From Lathyrus oleraceus (lineage: Eukaryota > Streptophyta > Magnoliopsida > Fabales > Fabaceae), in assembly GCF_024323335.1 (NCBI RefSeq), contig NC_066581.1, positions 294,758,536 to 294,822,535 of the forward strand: a DNA stretch of 64,000 nucleotides, in the 5' to 3' direction. Made by a program: the position numbers and the translations under genes. The notes below the pieces were generated by a model. The model did no database searches. It worked only from the letters and a program-made list of their open reading frames with translations, and was not told the DNA's origin. The first letter of the stretch is position 1; each line of letters starts with the position of its first letter. Shown here in pieces: positions 32,989 to 44,606 of the stretch.

Positions 32989-35900
32989 CCTCCATGAGTC
33001 CCAAAGATCAATAGAATGCCAAGTTAGCAAGTTGGTTCATGGTGGTTGACCATAGAAAGTCAATTGGTCAAAACTGGGGTTCCCTAGATCCTATCTCCTA
33101 CAATTTTTGTCATATGAAAATGCTTCCAAGAGAAAAGTTACTCATAATGACATTACAAACAACTTTCATGTTGGAGTCAAGATCTATTTTATCTTTTAAA
33201 GTCATTTTTATGGTGAAAGATTATAGGTCATTTTGTTTGAACCCTAGTTAGAAGGTCAACTTCCAAAGACCATAACTTGCTCAATTTTTATGCGATGAAA
33301 TACATTAAAGTTTCAAGATAAAATTCAAGATGTCCTTTTAAATTTTTATGTTTGGAATAAGTTCAAATTCAACTTGAAAATGCATATCCCAAGAGGAAAC
33401 ATTATAGTTCATTTTGGGCCACTACCATTGAACAGGTGATTTTCCTCAACTTCTAAAATGAATAAATCCAAATGAAAAATCCAAATGAGGTCAATTTGTG
33501 ACCAAATTGAATAGGTTTGAAAGAGATACAACTTTGATGAAGGAACTTTTTCCATTTGAAGTCCATAGCAAAAGTTATTCTAGGTGGAAGAATTGAACAT
33601 TTGACTTGGTACTTAGAAAATTTTCAAATATGTTTGATTTCCCAAACTTCCACCTCAAACTTCATCATGATACAAGCTTCAAATAAAAAAGTGTTCAACA
33701 TGAAAGTTGTTCCCTTTGATCTCACCTTTCTAAAAAGTCTAAGATCACCTTATTTAGCCAAAGAATTAAGGATTTGCGCATGGGTTCTTTTCAAGGGACC
33801 AATTGGATGATTTTCACCTTCATATTTCAAACTCAAATGCATGGCCATATGACATGATTTCAGCATGATTCTCAAGAAATGTTGGACCTGAATACATCAC
33901 TTGACGGGCCTATCACACGCCCATGCAAGCATGCAATGAAAATTGCTAAATTTGGCAAAATTTGGAAGTGTGTGGAAATGAATCACATTGGCTATAAATA
34001 CAACCATTCATGCTCAGAATTAAGGACCTCATGCCCAAGCGTTGAACATGCAATCCAAACCCTCACCATTAAAGGATAATCTTGAAGGTTTTCATTTGAA
34101 AATCGAGCTTCAAATCTCATTCTGTTTTGATATTGAAACTCCAAGAGTCCAAGCCATTTTCTGATCTTAATCACTTCCTACAAACTTCTGAAATCAAGCC
34201 AAGCACAATTATGGTCAAGATCAAGCAAGGTTGAAGCTCCCTCAAAGGTAATTTTTTAGAATTTTCATCTCTTTGATTCTCCCTCAATTCTCCACTATTC
34301 TTTGTGATTTTTGGTTGGATGAAGTCCTACCAATGTAGGCAAGAAGATTGAGTTGCTTTGAGGTCAAATCGAAGCAACCCAGTTCATGATCCTCAAAATT
34401 CAAATCCCTGTATCTTTTTATATACTTGGGATTGGAGAAAATTGAGGCCATATTCGAGCTCCTGAGCATTTTCTCTTCAAATTAGTGTCTTTGTTTTTCA
34501 TTTGTCATGGAGTTGAGGTTGGACCAGTCTGGTGCTCATCACCAGAGAAGATGACAGGAGCTAGGGCTCCGGTGATGAGTTGGCTTCATCTCATCCATCT
34601 GATCTTGATCCAAGGATCTAATCTCAGCCTTTGGTTTGAATTACCACGCGTGTGGCACTTTGACTCAGGTCTTTGGTGGATATCGCGTACGTGACCATCA
34701 GATCTGCCACCTCAATTAATGAGGGAGATCTTATGACCCTTGTTTTTTGTATTTTCTAATTTTTCATTTAATTGCTTTATTTTGTTTAATTCATAATAAT
34801 TTAATTTTTAATCCAAAAAATATGGGACTTTCAGCGAAAATCTTTAAATATTTTCCTCTTTCATTTTCTGAATTAAAAATATTTTTTGGATTAATTTTGA
34901 TATTTTTCATGAATTAAATGTTTTTGTGTATATTTTTAATTGTTTAAAAATACTTATGACTTTTCAAAAATCATGACATTTTTTGCCTAAGGTCCTTTAA
35001 CCTTGTTTGACCTAGGATAAATCTCCTGGCCATTTATTTTGTGTTTTGAAGAGATTTTAGGTTTTGACCAAATTAAATTGAATTTTAATGCATTTTTAAA
35101 TTGATTAATTGTGTAAAAATTGTGTTGAGCCATTTTTATGGTCTTGTGATGTTTGACTATTTGTTTGAGCCTTGGTCAAGGTTGATTTGACTTTTGTTGG
35201 ATTAAAATCATTGGATTTAGGGGATTGATGAAATGTATATCTCATCTCCCAAAATGAATGAATGATTTTAATTTGATAAAATTCCTCCCATGATCAATTT
35301 GTGTTTCTCTCACTCTTCATCTTCATCCCTATTCTTCCCATTCCTTTCATTGACCAATGAAATCTCAAATATCCTAAGGCTAATTGGTCCATCAATGACC
35401 TTGTGTCAAATGAGCCAATACAAGTATGGATGAGATAGATCCATCCCTTTTGATCTTTTCTTTTAGCGTGTGGTATATTTTAGGAGTTTGGTTCATCATA
35501 CCAAATCTCTAACATGCATTAACACCTAAATTTTTATTGTCCGGCCTCAGATAGTTGTGACTTCTACATAAGTCCAATTACGATTGCTTAACATAAAGCT
35601 AAATTTGACCCTAAAGGCATAACATTCTAGTATGTGAGATTGTAATTCTCCCATCTTTCATGGTATTATGTGGAAACTTTGCCTTTTTTTTCTTCCTATG
35701 GAAGATGTCTTGGTTCAAGGATTCATGCTTGTGAATAGATGGTTGAGTGTTCTCCAAAGAATGACTTAATCAATTAAAAAGTAAAACACCACTAACACTT
35801 AACTAACATTTGACTAACTCTTATTCAATATTGTTTTACTTTCAAGTCATTTACTTTATACAATTTAATTTCTAGTGATTTATCATTCATTGCCATTTAC

Positions 35901-37221
35901 ATTTCATTTAACTTGTTTATGTTTATGCCATTTTTACTTTGCTCATTTGAGCCATATTTGGTGATTGTATATATTTGTTGGTGTATTTTGATTTTGTTTG
36001 TGGTCTTAGGACCTTAAAATACTTAATAAACAAGAAAAACCCTAAAAAAATGTTTGGGGGACTGTTGAACTTGATCTGAACATTTGGACTTAGGACTAGG
36101 CAACATTCCCTATGCAAAAAGGACTTGGTCAATGCCAACATTTTAAGACCAAGTTATTGTGAACTGAGCCTTCATCTGATGCAAGTCTTGGGATTTATTT
36201 GAACTCATCTGCTACATTGTCTTGATGCAAATTGTCATTTTGATCTTGTGTTTGATGCTTTCTTCTGAGTTGATCAAGGAGTATTTCATCTGATACATTA
36301 GAAGACAAAGAAGACTGTTAGCTATGGGATTTGCTTGTTTGGATTTGGCCATCTTTATTCGATGCCTTGATCTTCATGATGTTGGATATTGCTAATTGCA
36401 TGTTGATTATTGCTTGATTCAAAGTCCAAAGGGAAAGTGGGGTTTCCATATGACATACTTGTCTGTTGGATTGCATCCCGTTGGCCAGATCTTTTCAACT
36501 CTTAACTTTTAATTTTATGTTTAGGATTAGTATCTTCATCTCCTCCCACTTCTTAAATTTCAAAATCTCCCCCTCTTTTTAAAAACTTTCTTTGCTTGTG
36601 TTTTCAAACTTAGACTCTGTTTAAATGATTAGAAACTTTGGCCTTATGCCAAGGAATTTTCAAACCTTTTTTTTAAATCAAACTTGTAAATAAATTTAAT
36701 CATATTGACTTAAAATTTCAAAAAGACAAAAAGAACTAACCACTTCATTCAAACTTTTGGGTCTTTTGGGCCTTTCTTATTAACCTTTTGTTAAAAACAA
36801 CTCATCACTTTGAAATTTTTACCACAAACTATGAGGTTTTGATCCCTCATTTTTATATTGGTATGTAGGCACAAGTCCTAAGGTATTGTCAAACACAAAA
36901 ATATAATTAATGAATTTTTTTTCCATCCCTACACTCTATTTTTCTCAAACATCTTTTATACCAAAAACACATGCACACATAAAAAAGGCTTCCCTAGGAG
37001 TACCTAGGATACTTTGGATGCTAACACTTTCCCTCTGTGTAACCAACCCCCTTACCTGTAATCTCTGGCATTTTATTGGTTTTGATTTGAAAACTTCTTA
37101 TCTTTGGGTTTTGTTCGTACTTTTCCTTTTTCCTTTGGAAACAATAAAAGCGCGGTGGTGACTTTGATTTTATTAACGTTAAGCTTATCCATAGCTTGAC
37201 GGTCACGAATTTACCGCTACA
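32454..37221 (+). repeat. Second giant solo LTR, Ogre-related, 4768 bp
   Basis: It begins TGTAAGACCCCAATTTTGAC and ends GAATTTACCGCTACA, with a perfect TSD ACAGT at 32449-32453 and 37222-37226. Its end carries AAAGCGCGGTGGTGACTTTG, a diverged form of the block near the end of the other Ogre-like LTR, so it is a related but distinct family. No coding domain was recognised inside. It lies in the upstream part of the hAT element. Confidence 0.88.
32945..32986. repeat. (TA)n microsatellite inside the solo LTR
   Basis: About 21 TA dinucleotides in a row. Confidence 0.9.
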
Positions 37222-37872
37222 ACAGTTTCGATTGAAAAATCGAATCTTTTGGAAGAACAAAAGAGGTTAAACCAGTAGCAATAAGCTCATCACTTAATGA
37301 AAATGTGTATTGCTAAAACTCAAAGCTAAAATTTTGTGAGAAACATTCAGATAAATTCAACAAACATCTCATCTTCAAAAACATCATATAAATTCGGAGA
37401 AACATCCAGTAAAGGTTTACTAGGTTTTTTCATACCTAATATTGATATGGTAACATTGATCAAAGAATCTTCATAAATTTTCAATAATTTCCAAATTCCA
37501 AACACACTAAACAACAAATATTCAGCAGCCAAAAGATGAAGACGAAAAACTCACGACGACAACGGATATGGGAGAATGATACAACATACTGTGAAAAACA
37601 GGTGGTGGCGCGATGCGATGGATGGTGGTGGAGACTGTAGATGCGTGACCACGATGGAAGGAGGAGACAGGGAGGTGGATGGCGTAGCGGCATGTCCCTT
37701 TCTTCCCCTTTATGTTTATGTTTTCCCGTTTGTTTCCCCTTTTTATCTTCCTTTATTTATTTTTTTGAAAGTTTTTTTGCCTTTTTTTAACCCTCAGATC
37801 CAAAAACAATTGGGCCAGAGCATGGGCATGTGCCCAGCCTGGTCAGGCCCAAGAACCGCCTATGACCTTAAG

Positions 37873-38426
37873 GTCTAACATCTCTGCAATTGAGGAAGAG
37901 AAAAGGAACACGGAAGAGGGTTAGGATTCCTCTCTATCATTCCTACAAAATACACCCATATATAAATAATTCCCCCTACCTCAATTAGCATAAAAAGGTT
38001 GGAACTTGGCTACAAAGTTCTTCTTCTAGTTAGGTTTATCTCTTCTACTCAATTTCTCCCCTTTCTCCAAATTTCACGTACTGAAACTTTCTTTCCCATT
38101 TTTTTCTACTTAAAACAAATAAAGCATAATTCTATTTTGTTTTATTATTTTCACCACATCCCTTCAACTCTTGGTATATTTATCATCGCTCAACATATTA
38201 TATTATAATTCTATTTTTCTTACAAAAGCAAATATCTCATTATTTCTGTTATTTTTAATTAATTAAAACTTATAATAATTCTATTAAAATCCAATAATTC
38301 CCCAAATTTTCAATTAAATCAAATAAAGCACTCGAAAACTCAAGTAAAATAATTAAACGATTAAATAACTCAAGAACATTTCAAAACTCAATTAAAATAA
38401 TATAAATAAAATATCGGGGTGTTACA
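37873..38426 (-). repeat. LTR fragment beginning TGTAACACCCCGATATTT (minus)
   Basis: The minus-strand start at 38426 has the TGTAACACCCCGAT end common in plant gypsy LTRs. The rest is AT-rich with no frame. Its far end was not found; the hAT TSD ends at 37872, so the hAT may have landed in or next to this LTR. Confidence 0.5.
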
Positions 38427-38439
38427 CACAACATTCCTT

Positions 38440-39490
38440 AACCGTCAATATCGAATATGGACATCATGGGACCAAAGCCTAATGGTTGGTGAAAATTCCA
38501 CAAAGTCAAGGGTCACCATACCGAGGATTGCCTGCAACTTAAGAAGGAGATTTAACGCCTTATCAAAGAGGGGATTTTGAAGAAATATGACAGACTTAAC
38601 ACCACTAGAGAGACATCAAGGTTGGGTTCTCAAGGGCATGAAGGTTATGAAACCCCCTATACCAGCTGGGGAAAGGAGTCATGCGCGAAGGAGGGTGATA
38701 AGAAAATCTACCACATGCTTAATACCATTGCAAAAGGATTTGTTTGTGACAGAGAAACTAGGTCCTCCCATAAAAGATATGTTTGTCTGGTCCTGACCGT
38801 TGACAATCTCCAATTGGTCACCAGACAGGCGAAACCACCGGCTTGGGGGGAAAGACAACCTTTTCTGAGGAGGATGCAATCACCACTTACCCTCACAACA
38901 ACATCCCCCATGGTGATCTCGGTTCTATGCAATAAATGGGAAATCAAGAGAGTTCTAATCAATCAGATGAGCTATGGGGATATCCTCTAGTAGAACGCAT
39001 TTGAGAGTCTTCTCCTAGACTTGGATGATCTTAAACCCTTCCAAGGATCATTGGTAGGATTCTCAAGCGAGCCAATGCATGTAAAGGGGTACATAATGTT
39101 GAAGAATGTTTTTGGGACAGAGGAAAACGCTAAGAAGATCAAGGTAATATACTTGGTCATTGATGCACCTTAATCATATAACATGATCATAGGGAAACCA
39201 ACTTTAATCTGGCTAGGGGCTGCCATATCCATATTATATCTATGTATGAAGTACCCCTTCCTTAGTGGATGAGTGGGCGTCATACATAGGGGTCAAGAGA
39301 TTTCTATAAAATGTTGTGTGGAAACCTTTAAGTTGAAGAAAGTTAGGATATTATAGGTGAACATCTTGGACTTAAAGGAGAAGCCGCCGGGGAACAACCT
39401 CACATATGAAGGCCTCGCATACCCAGAGGAGGAAAACGTGAAACCTGATGAAAAGGGATCACCGCCAAGAAGCAAAAATCGTAGCGATGA
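38440..39490 (+). pseudogene. Tat-type Ty3/gypsy gag zinc knuckle and protease relic
   Basis: On plus, FHKVKGHHTEDCLQLKKEI (about 38493-38552) is the end of a gag with a knuckle-like GHHTEDC. After stops comes the protease region: MVISVLCNKWEIKRVLINQM, then LDDLKPFQGSLVGFSSEPM, then IKVIYLVIDAP and YNMIIGKPTLIWLGAAISIL, then YLCMKYPF. In related elements the catalytic stretch reads as D-x-G-S; here the aspartate position is Asn (LINQMS), so the protease is dead even apart from stops at about 39173 and 39270. RT, RNase H and integrase are absent. Assignment to the Tat lineage is inference from protease style and from the repeat array and antisense ORF downstream. Confidence 0.65.
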
Positions 39491-39689
39491 ACCTCATTTA
39501 TTCTAGTTCACTTTGTGTTTAAGTAGGATCCTAGTTTTACTCGTAGTTGTATGGAAAATGATGTTTTAGTAGGGGTAATCTTTTCTTTTGTTGTTATGCC
39601 GACACTTGGTTTTTATCAAGACCCTCACCTAACTTATGTAAGTGTTTGTATTATTGTTGTTTCGCGTTCAGGTTATCTCGAAGATAGAA

Positions 39690-41285
39690 AATGGTATCAA
39701 GGTCACCCCTCGGGGCAATTACATATTGGATCCTCACGGAGGAATCCTTGTCGCACTTCAAGGCGATTACATGTTGGATCCTCATGAAGGAATCTTTTTT
39801 CCCTTCGAGGAGATTACTTGTTGGATCTTGATCCGTTGTCGCGCAAGAGTCAAAAACGAGTAATTAAAAATTGTAGTTTTAGGAAGTGACACTTGAGTCG
39901 TATCACAAGGACTCTTGAATGTTTTTTAACAAAATGATCGTAAAAAAGAGGGGGTTTTAGGTTTCGATTAAGTTAATAATAAAAAGTAATTGATTCTGAA
40001 TAAGCTAAAGCAGTTAATCTACTGATTTAGATTTCGACTTATCATTGGTTATTATAACCTCGATGCTCCAAGCAGATTCTTTATTCCTATTCGATCATAA
40101 TGCCAATCAACAAGCGTGAACAATACTATAAGAATTATATTCATGATTATTGTATTGTGGATACGATTAAAGATTCGATGAAGCTAACAAAGAATCTAAA
40201 TTAACACGCGATTAAAATTAGGAACACACATCTATCGAATCAACTATATATACTCTATGAAATCGAATTAAGCATTACAAGAATCACACAATAAAATTGA
40301 ATGAAATATAAGTTAGATTGAAATTATTATAATTTCAAAGTGCAATGGAATCCGTAATCAACATAATTTGCCTTTGGAATTAGTTCTCCATGAAACCGTA
40401 CAAAGCTACTTTTAGTGAATAGTGAAAAAGGGATGAGTGAACAATAGCTGCGGCTGACTTAGGTTAACAAAAATAAGGAATTTAGGTTCTAATCCTAACC
40501 AGGTCGAAAAACATAAAAACCAACCCAAAACTAATTATTTTTTTAAGTTTGGAACTAAAACGAATTATTCGATCCTTCTTCACTTTAAATCAGCTTTTGA
40601 CTTCAACATGAAACTTGTAGCTTATCCTCCCAGTTTTCCTACACATATTAGAACATGTTAATCTGATTCTTGTAGCCCAAGTTATAACCTACATAAATAG
40701 AAGGTGTAAATAAATGTTTATTCAAAAAATACAATACAAATTTAAAATAAAAGTAAAAATAAACTAAGCTTAGGAAGCACACTAAAATAGTAGAAATAAA
40801 AAAAGACACTCTAGAATCGTCGTAACATAATAGTGAAAGAATGTTCATGAAAATGCACTGATCAGATCCTCACGAAGGAATCCTTGTCGCCATTCGAGGC
40901 GATCAGATCCTAGATCCTCATGAAGGAATCCTAATTGCTCTCAAGGCAATTACATGCTGAATCCTCACAAAGGAATCCTTTTTCCCCTCAAGGAAAATAC
41001 ATGTTGGATCCGCATGGAAGAATCCTTGCCCCCCCCCCTCTTCAAGGAGATTACACGTTGGATCCTCATGAAGGAATCCTTGCCGCCCATTGAGGCGATT
41101 ACATGATAGATCCTAACGAAGGAATCCTTGCCACCAATCGAGGTGATTACAAGTTGGATTCTCACCAATGAATCCTTACCAATCCTTGAGGCAATTAGAT
41201 AATGGATCCACATGAAGAAATCCTTGTTGCCCCTCAAGCCGATTACATACTGGATTCTCATGAAGGAATCCTTGTCATCCTTTGG
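39690..41285. repeat. Degenerate 48-bp tandem array (split by a solo LTR)
   Basis: Units such as GATCCTCATGAAGGAATCC followed by TTG(C/T)CGCC, a short variable part and GGCGATTACATGTTG. About three units lie left of 39829 and about nine right of 40864. Because 48 is divisible by 3, a minus-strand frame (41261-40965) reads a 16-residue repeat (GKDSFVRIYHVIASMG-like); this is a by-product. Each unit holds an imperfect dyad centred on TCATGA. Confidence 0.85.
39829..40864 (-). repeat. Solo LTR of the Athila-like family, inside the 48-bp array
   Basis: 1036 bp. The ends match the LTR at 1543-2620 (plus start TGATCCGTTGTCGCG, plus end AAAATGCACTGATCA). It is flanked by GATCT (39824-39828) and GATCC (40865-40869), a TSD with one change. 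Array units continue on both sides, so the insertion is younger than the array. Confidence 0.85.
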
Positions 41286-41478
41286 GCGAGTAAGCTCACT
41301 ATTTTATGATGAGTTGGCACAGTAATCATAGTCCTTTAAGGATACCCTCCTCTAGAAAACAAACACCCTCAAAAGTAACACCAATAAGTAAGTTACAATT
41401 CTGATATTAAATAGAAACCTAAAAGTAGGCAGTGAATTACAAAAACGTCAGGAGAATAAGATTGAGACCCTACAACCA

Positions 41479-42050
41479 TTAGTCATCTAAAGGGTCACCA
41501 AGGCAGAGAGTGTTGCCCACCCGAGACCCATTAGGCACAATTTCCTCAAATGACAAGACATATTCATCGTCTACCAACTGAATGTCCCGAACCACTTTGA
41601 ATAAGCTCATTCGACTTAAGTCTATTTTGGGATGAAGGAAGGCCACTTGTTCCTTAGCCTGCTCAAAATACAGGTCAACAGTCTCTATCAAGTCATCTTT
41701 AATGGTGTATATCTACTCTATAAGATTCTTGGAATAATCAATGGCTTCATTTTGAGAGCTTTTCAGTCCAGTGGCCATGGCAGTGTGAACTTATGCCTCA
41801 AACAACGCCATATTTAGTGGGGCCTTTAGGGTGCTTTTTTCATGTGCTAGAGATTTCACCGCCTCTTCACTTTGAACGATGATTTCCTAATCCCTAGAAA
41901 GTTTTGACTCTAGGACCTCTATAGATTGGATGTGTTTCTCCCGTTGGACCCACCCAATCATGAGACTCCTTAACACACGTGTATCTGCCACTTTCGCCAA
42001 CTCATCGAGCGAGGTATTATGGAGTTTCTGAATATCCTAGGAGAAATCCT
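41479..42050 (-). pseudogene. Coiled-coil ORF relic, antisense to the gypsy gag/protease
   Basis: Minus strand from about 42050: LDELAKVADTRVL, SIEVLESKLSRD, EEAVKSLAHEKSTLKAPLN, then DLIETVDLYFEQAKEQVAF and DLSRMSLFKVVRDIQLVDDE, ending LCLGDPLDD at 41479. Heptad-like helices are followed by an acidic tail. At least four in-frame stops break it. Similar coiled-coil ORFs occur in legume gypsy elements. Its opposite orientation to the gag/protease relic and its place beyond a tandem array recall the antisense ORF of Grande/Tat elements, but membership in the same element is inferred. Confidence 0.5.
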
Positions 42051-43271
42051 TGAAGGTAAGAAAAATACACAAGAAGGGGGGTTGAATTGTGTATGTCAAA
42101 AATGTTTCGCTTCTGGTAAGAAGAACTTCAGAATCTGAACAAAGTTCAGAGTATGATGTTAGAGTTGATAATGGCAACAGAAAGATTAAGTATAAAAAAC
42201 AATAAGTAAATAAACACAAAGATTTGTCCTGGTTCCTCCCCTTAACTAAGAGTAGTCCTGTCCCTTTGCCTTTACAAGAGATTTCCACTATAATCAATCC
42301 TGATTATAACTTTGCACAAGAAAACCAGAAAGAGACTTCCACGCAAGCAACCTATCAAGAGACTTTCGCTCAATCACACTAAAAAGAGACTTCATTGCTC
42401 AAGCATACAGACAAAAGACTTCTTTTTCTCAAGCAAACTAGCAAGAAACTTCCTCTACTTTAAACAAACAGTTTAGTAGAAAAGACAATAACTATACTTT
42501 GATACATAATCATAAGTATAGTAGTTGTAGAACAACCATAAAGGTTTTTAACTCTTAAGATTTTTAAGGTATAAAAAGATAAGAAATCTTAAGATCTTAT
42601 GCAATAACAGTTATAAATAATATCTCAAAGTTATGCTCAAGATGTTCTGATATTGTGTTGTTGTAACATTCCTCTAAATCTCCAGTTTCCTTTTATAGAG
42701 GTAAAGAAAGAGTCATTGGAGGGTTGAGCATAAGAGCTAACTTCATGAAGAAGCATGCTAAGAGAGACATTGGAGGATGTATCTGGTTAGAAATATTGTC
42801 CATTGAATAAAGGCATTGTTCATAACACCTTTTAGAGTACTAGGTATCTACCAAAAGGTAGAACAAACTTATGAGGTCACATCACCATTCATTAAGCCTT
42901 GCAAAATGAAACCCTGGTTGACTCTCTCCATAAATCTAACGCTTTGACAAGATTAGTCTGCTTTTGGTAAAGAGTACGGACCAAAGACACCTTTAACCTT
43001 CAGAGTTTGAGCTGTCACCAGAGGCTGGAACATTATAATTAGAGTCGGGACATTCAGAGGCAGAATTATCTCTTTCAGAGTTTGATCCTTCAGAGTCATC
43101 AGAATCTGAGATATTTTGCTTCTCCACGTATGCTTTTAACAGGGTTTGTTCAGAGTTTAATACTAAGCTTATGATCCTACACACTTGAATATATGTTAGT
43201 ATACTCATTTATTCTTTAAGTACTTTGTTATCATTAAAACCCAATGGATATTAATAAATACTATTCCAACA
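42051..43271 (-). repeat. 3' LTR of the SIRE-like element, 1221 bp
   Basis: On minus it begins TGTTGGAATAGTATTTATTA and ends TTTTTCTTACCTTCA. Its last 100 bp match the 5' LTR stub at 52264-52373 (TTGAATTGTGTAT, CTGAACAAAGTTCAGAG). Outer flank is ATCCT at 42046-42050. Confidence 0.85.
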
Positions 43272-43286
43272 ATCTCCCCCTTTTTT
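43272..43286 (-). promoter_or_regulatory. Polypurine tract of the SIRE-like element
   Basis: Minus-strand AAAAAAGGGGGAGAT touches the 3' LTR start. A second similar tract (ACAAAAGGGGGAGAA on minus) lies near 43549-43565. Confidence 0.8.
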
Positions 43287-44606
43287 ATGATGACAAACAA
43301 ATGTATTTTACAAAAATGGTTGGTTAGTTTAACTAGTTTGATAACACCAAAGTCTGAGGTTTGTAAGCTCTCCCTGAGTCTAATAGTCTATTGGTTGAGT
43401 TTTATAAGCTCCCCTTAAGTCATATCCAAGTTACTTAAACTTATTTTGATAAGATAATATTCAGATGAAAGCAATATCAAAATAATTAGGTTTCAGGTAA
43501 ATAAAAGCATTCAAAAATAATTATATCCTCTTAAATACTCCCATGGATTTTCTCCCCCTTTTGTCATCAACAAAAAGTGGACTAGATCATTTTAGTATAA
43601 AGAGAGAGAAAATATTTAGGAATGAAATATGTGGGGAAAAATAAATTCTAATAAAAAATAGCAAAAACAACTTTTGTACTTCCCAACAGAGAGAAACGAC
43701 TAGATTGGTTGAAATGTTTCTATGCTTCTCAAGACGGTCACACGTCATTTAGAAATAGAAACCATCAAAAGTAATCATTGCAATAAAAAGCTCAGAGTAT
43801 CAAGCATTAAATCTCCAGATGTTTCCACTTTCATAAGAAAAGTAAGAGTCACTCAACCTCTTCTATAAAAGCATAACTCAATAGACTAATTTCCCACTTC
43901 TTCAACCAACTCTTCTTATTTCCCAAGATCATGAGTATTCCTTCTAATAAAACTATGAGCATTGTCTCAATAGAAACCACTGTTGAGAACAAGACTGCCA
44001 CTTAGGTGCAGCATCAACAACAGTTAACTGAAGAGGCCTAACCATCTGGGTTGACCACTGTCAGAGATGCACTTAGGGTGAGGAAGGCAAAGAAGAAGAA
44101 GAAGAAGAAGAAGAAGAAGAAGAAGAAGAAAATGTAGAAGAAGAATAAGAAGGTGCCAAGGAAGATAGTTTATTTTGACTCTGATGAGGGTAATAAGGAT
44201 CGAGATATAGATTGGGAGACATCTTGTATTGCATAAGGATATTGTTCAGATTTGGACAAAATTATGTAACCAATGCTCTTGTACTCCCTTCCTTTTTATC
44301 AAGGAAAAAATGAATTTATTTTATCCTTGTTGCAATGATACTATTTGAGTAGTTTTTTTTTATTTCTAAATAAGTGAACCAAATTTCCAAGAAATTGCAT
44401 AACCAATTCATCCATTGAATCTCAAAGAAAGCAAAGATTGCTCTTAATTTTACAAGATGAAATAGTGATTCCCAGAAGAAGAAAAAAATATATATTAGAG
44501 TAAGAACACATAAGCAAGTAAATGGTAAAAAAAAAAGCATAACAGATGAAAGAAAATAGGCATTTTTATAAGAAAGAAAACAGTTTACAAAAATGAATGA
44601 TCATCA
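43287..44606 (-). other. 3' untranslated region of the SIRE-like element
   Basis: Contains AAGCTC(T)CCC(T)-type blocks (43368-43420) and a second PPT-like tract. On the plus strand, 43931-44240 holds a broken frame with a Lys run and KVPRKIVYFDSDEGNKDRD that I do not recognise. Confidence 0.5.
44087..44133. repeat. (GAA)n microsatellite
   Basis: About 14 AAG/GAA triplets, encoding a lysine run on plus. Confidence 0.9.

Larger units (their letters stand above)
25054..37864 (-). mobile_element. hAT transposon stretched to 12.8 kb by two giant solo LTRs
   Basis: The left end is CACTGGTGGAGCCAG. The right end, inverted, is CATAGGCGGTTCTT, giving imperfect hAT-style inverted ends of the form CA..GG.GG..C. 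The 8-bp flanks are ACCTCAAG (25046-25053) and ACCTTAAG (37865-37872), one mismatch, the TSD length of hAT elements. Inside, on minus, is a TTF-zinc-finger/hAT transposase gene. Removing the solo LTRs at 26619-31638 and 32454-37221 with one TSD copy each leaves about 3.0 kb, a normal autonomous hAT size. Confidence 0.82.

Noticed and set aside
40965..41261. 98-aa minus-strand ORF with a 16-residue repeat
   Set aside because: It follows from the 48-bp unit being a multiple of three; other units of the same array carry frame breaks.
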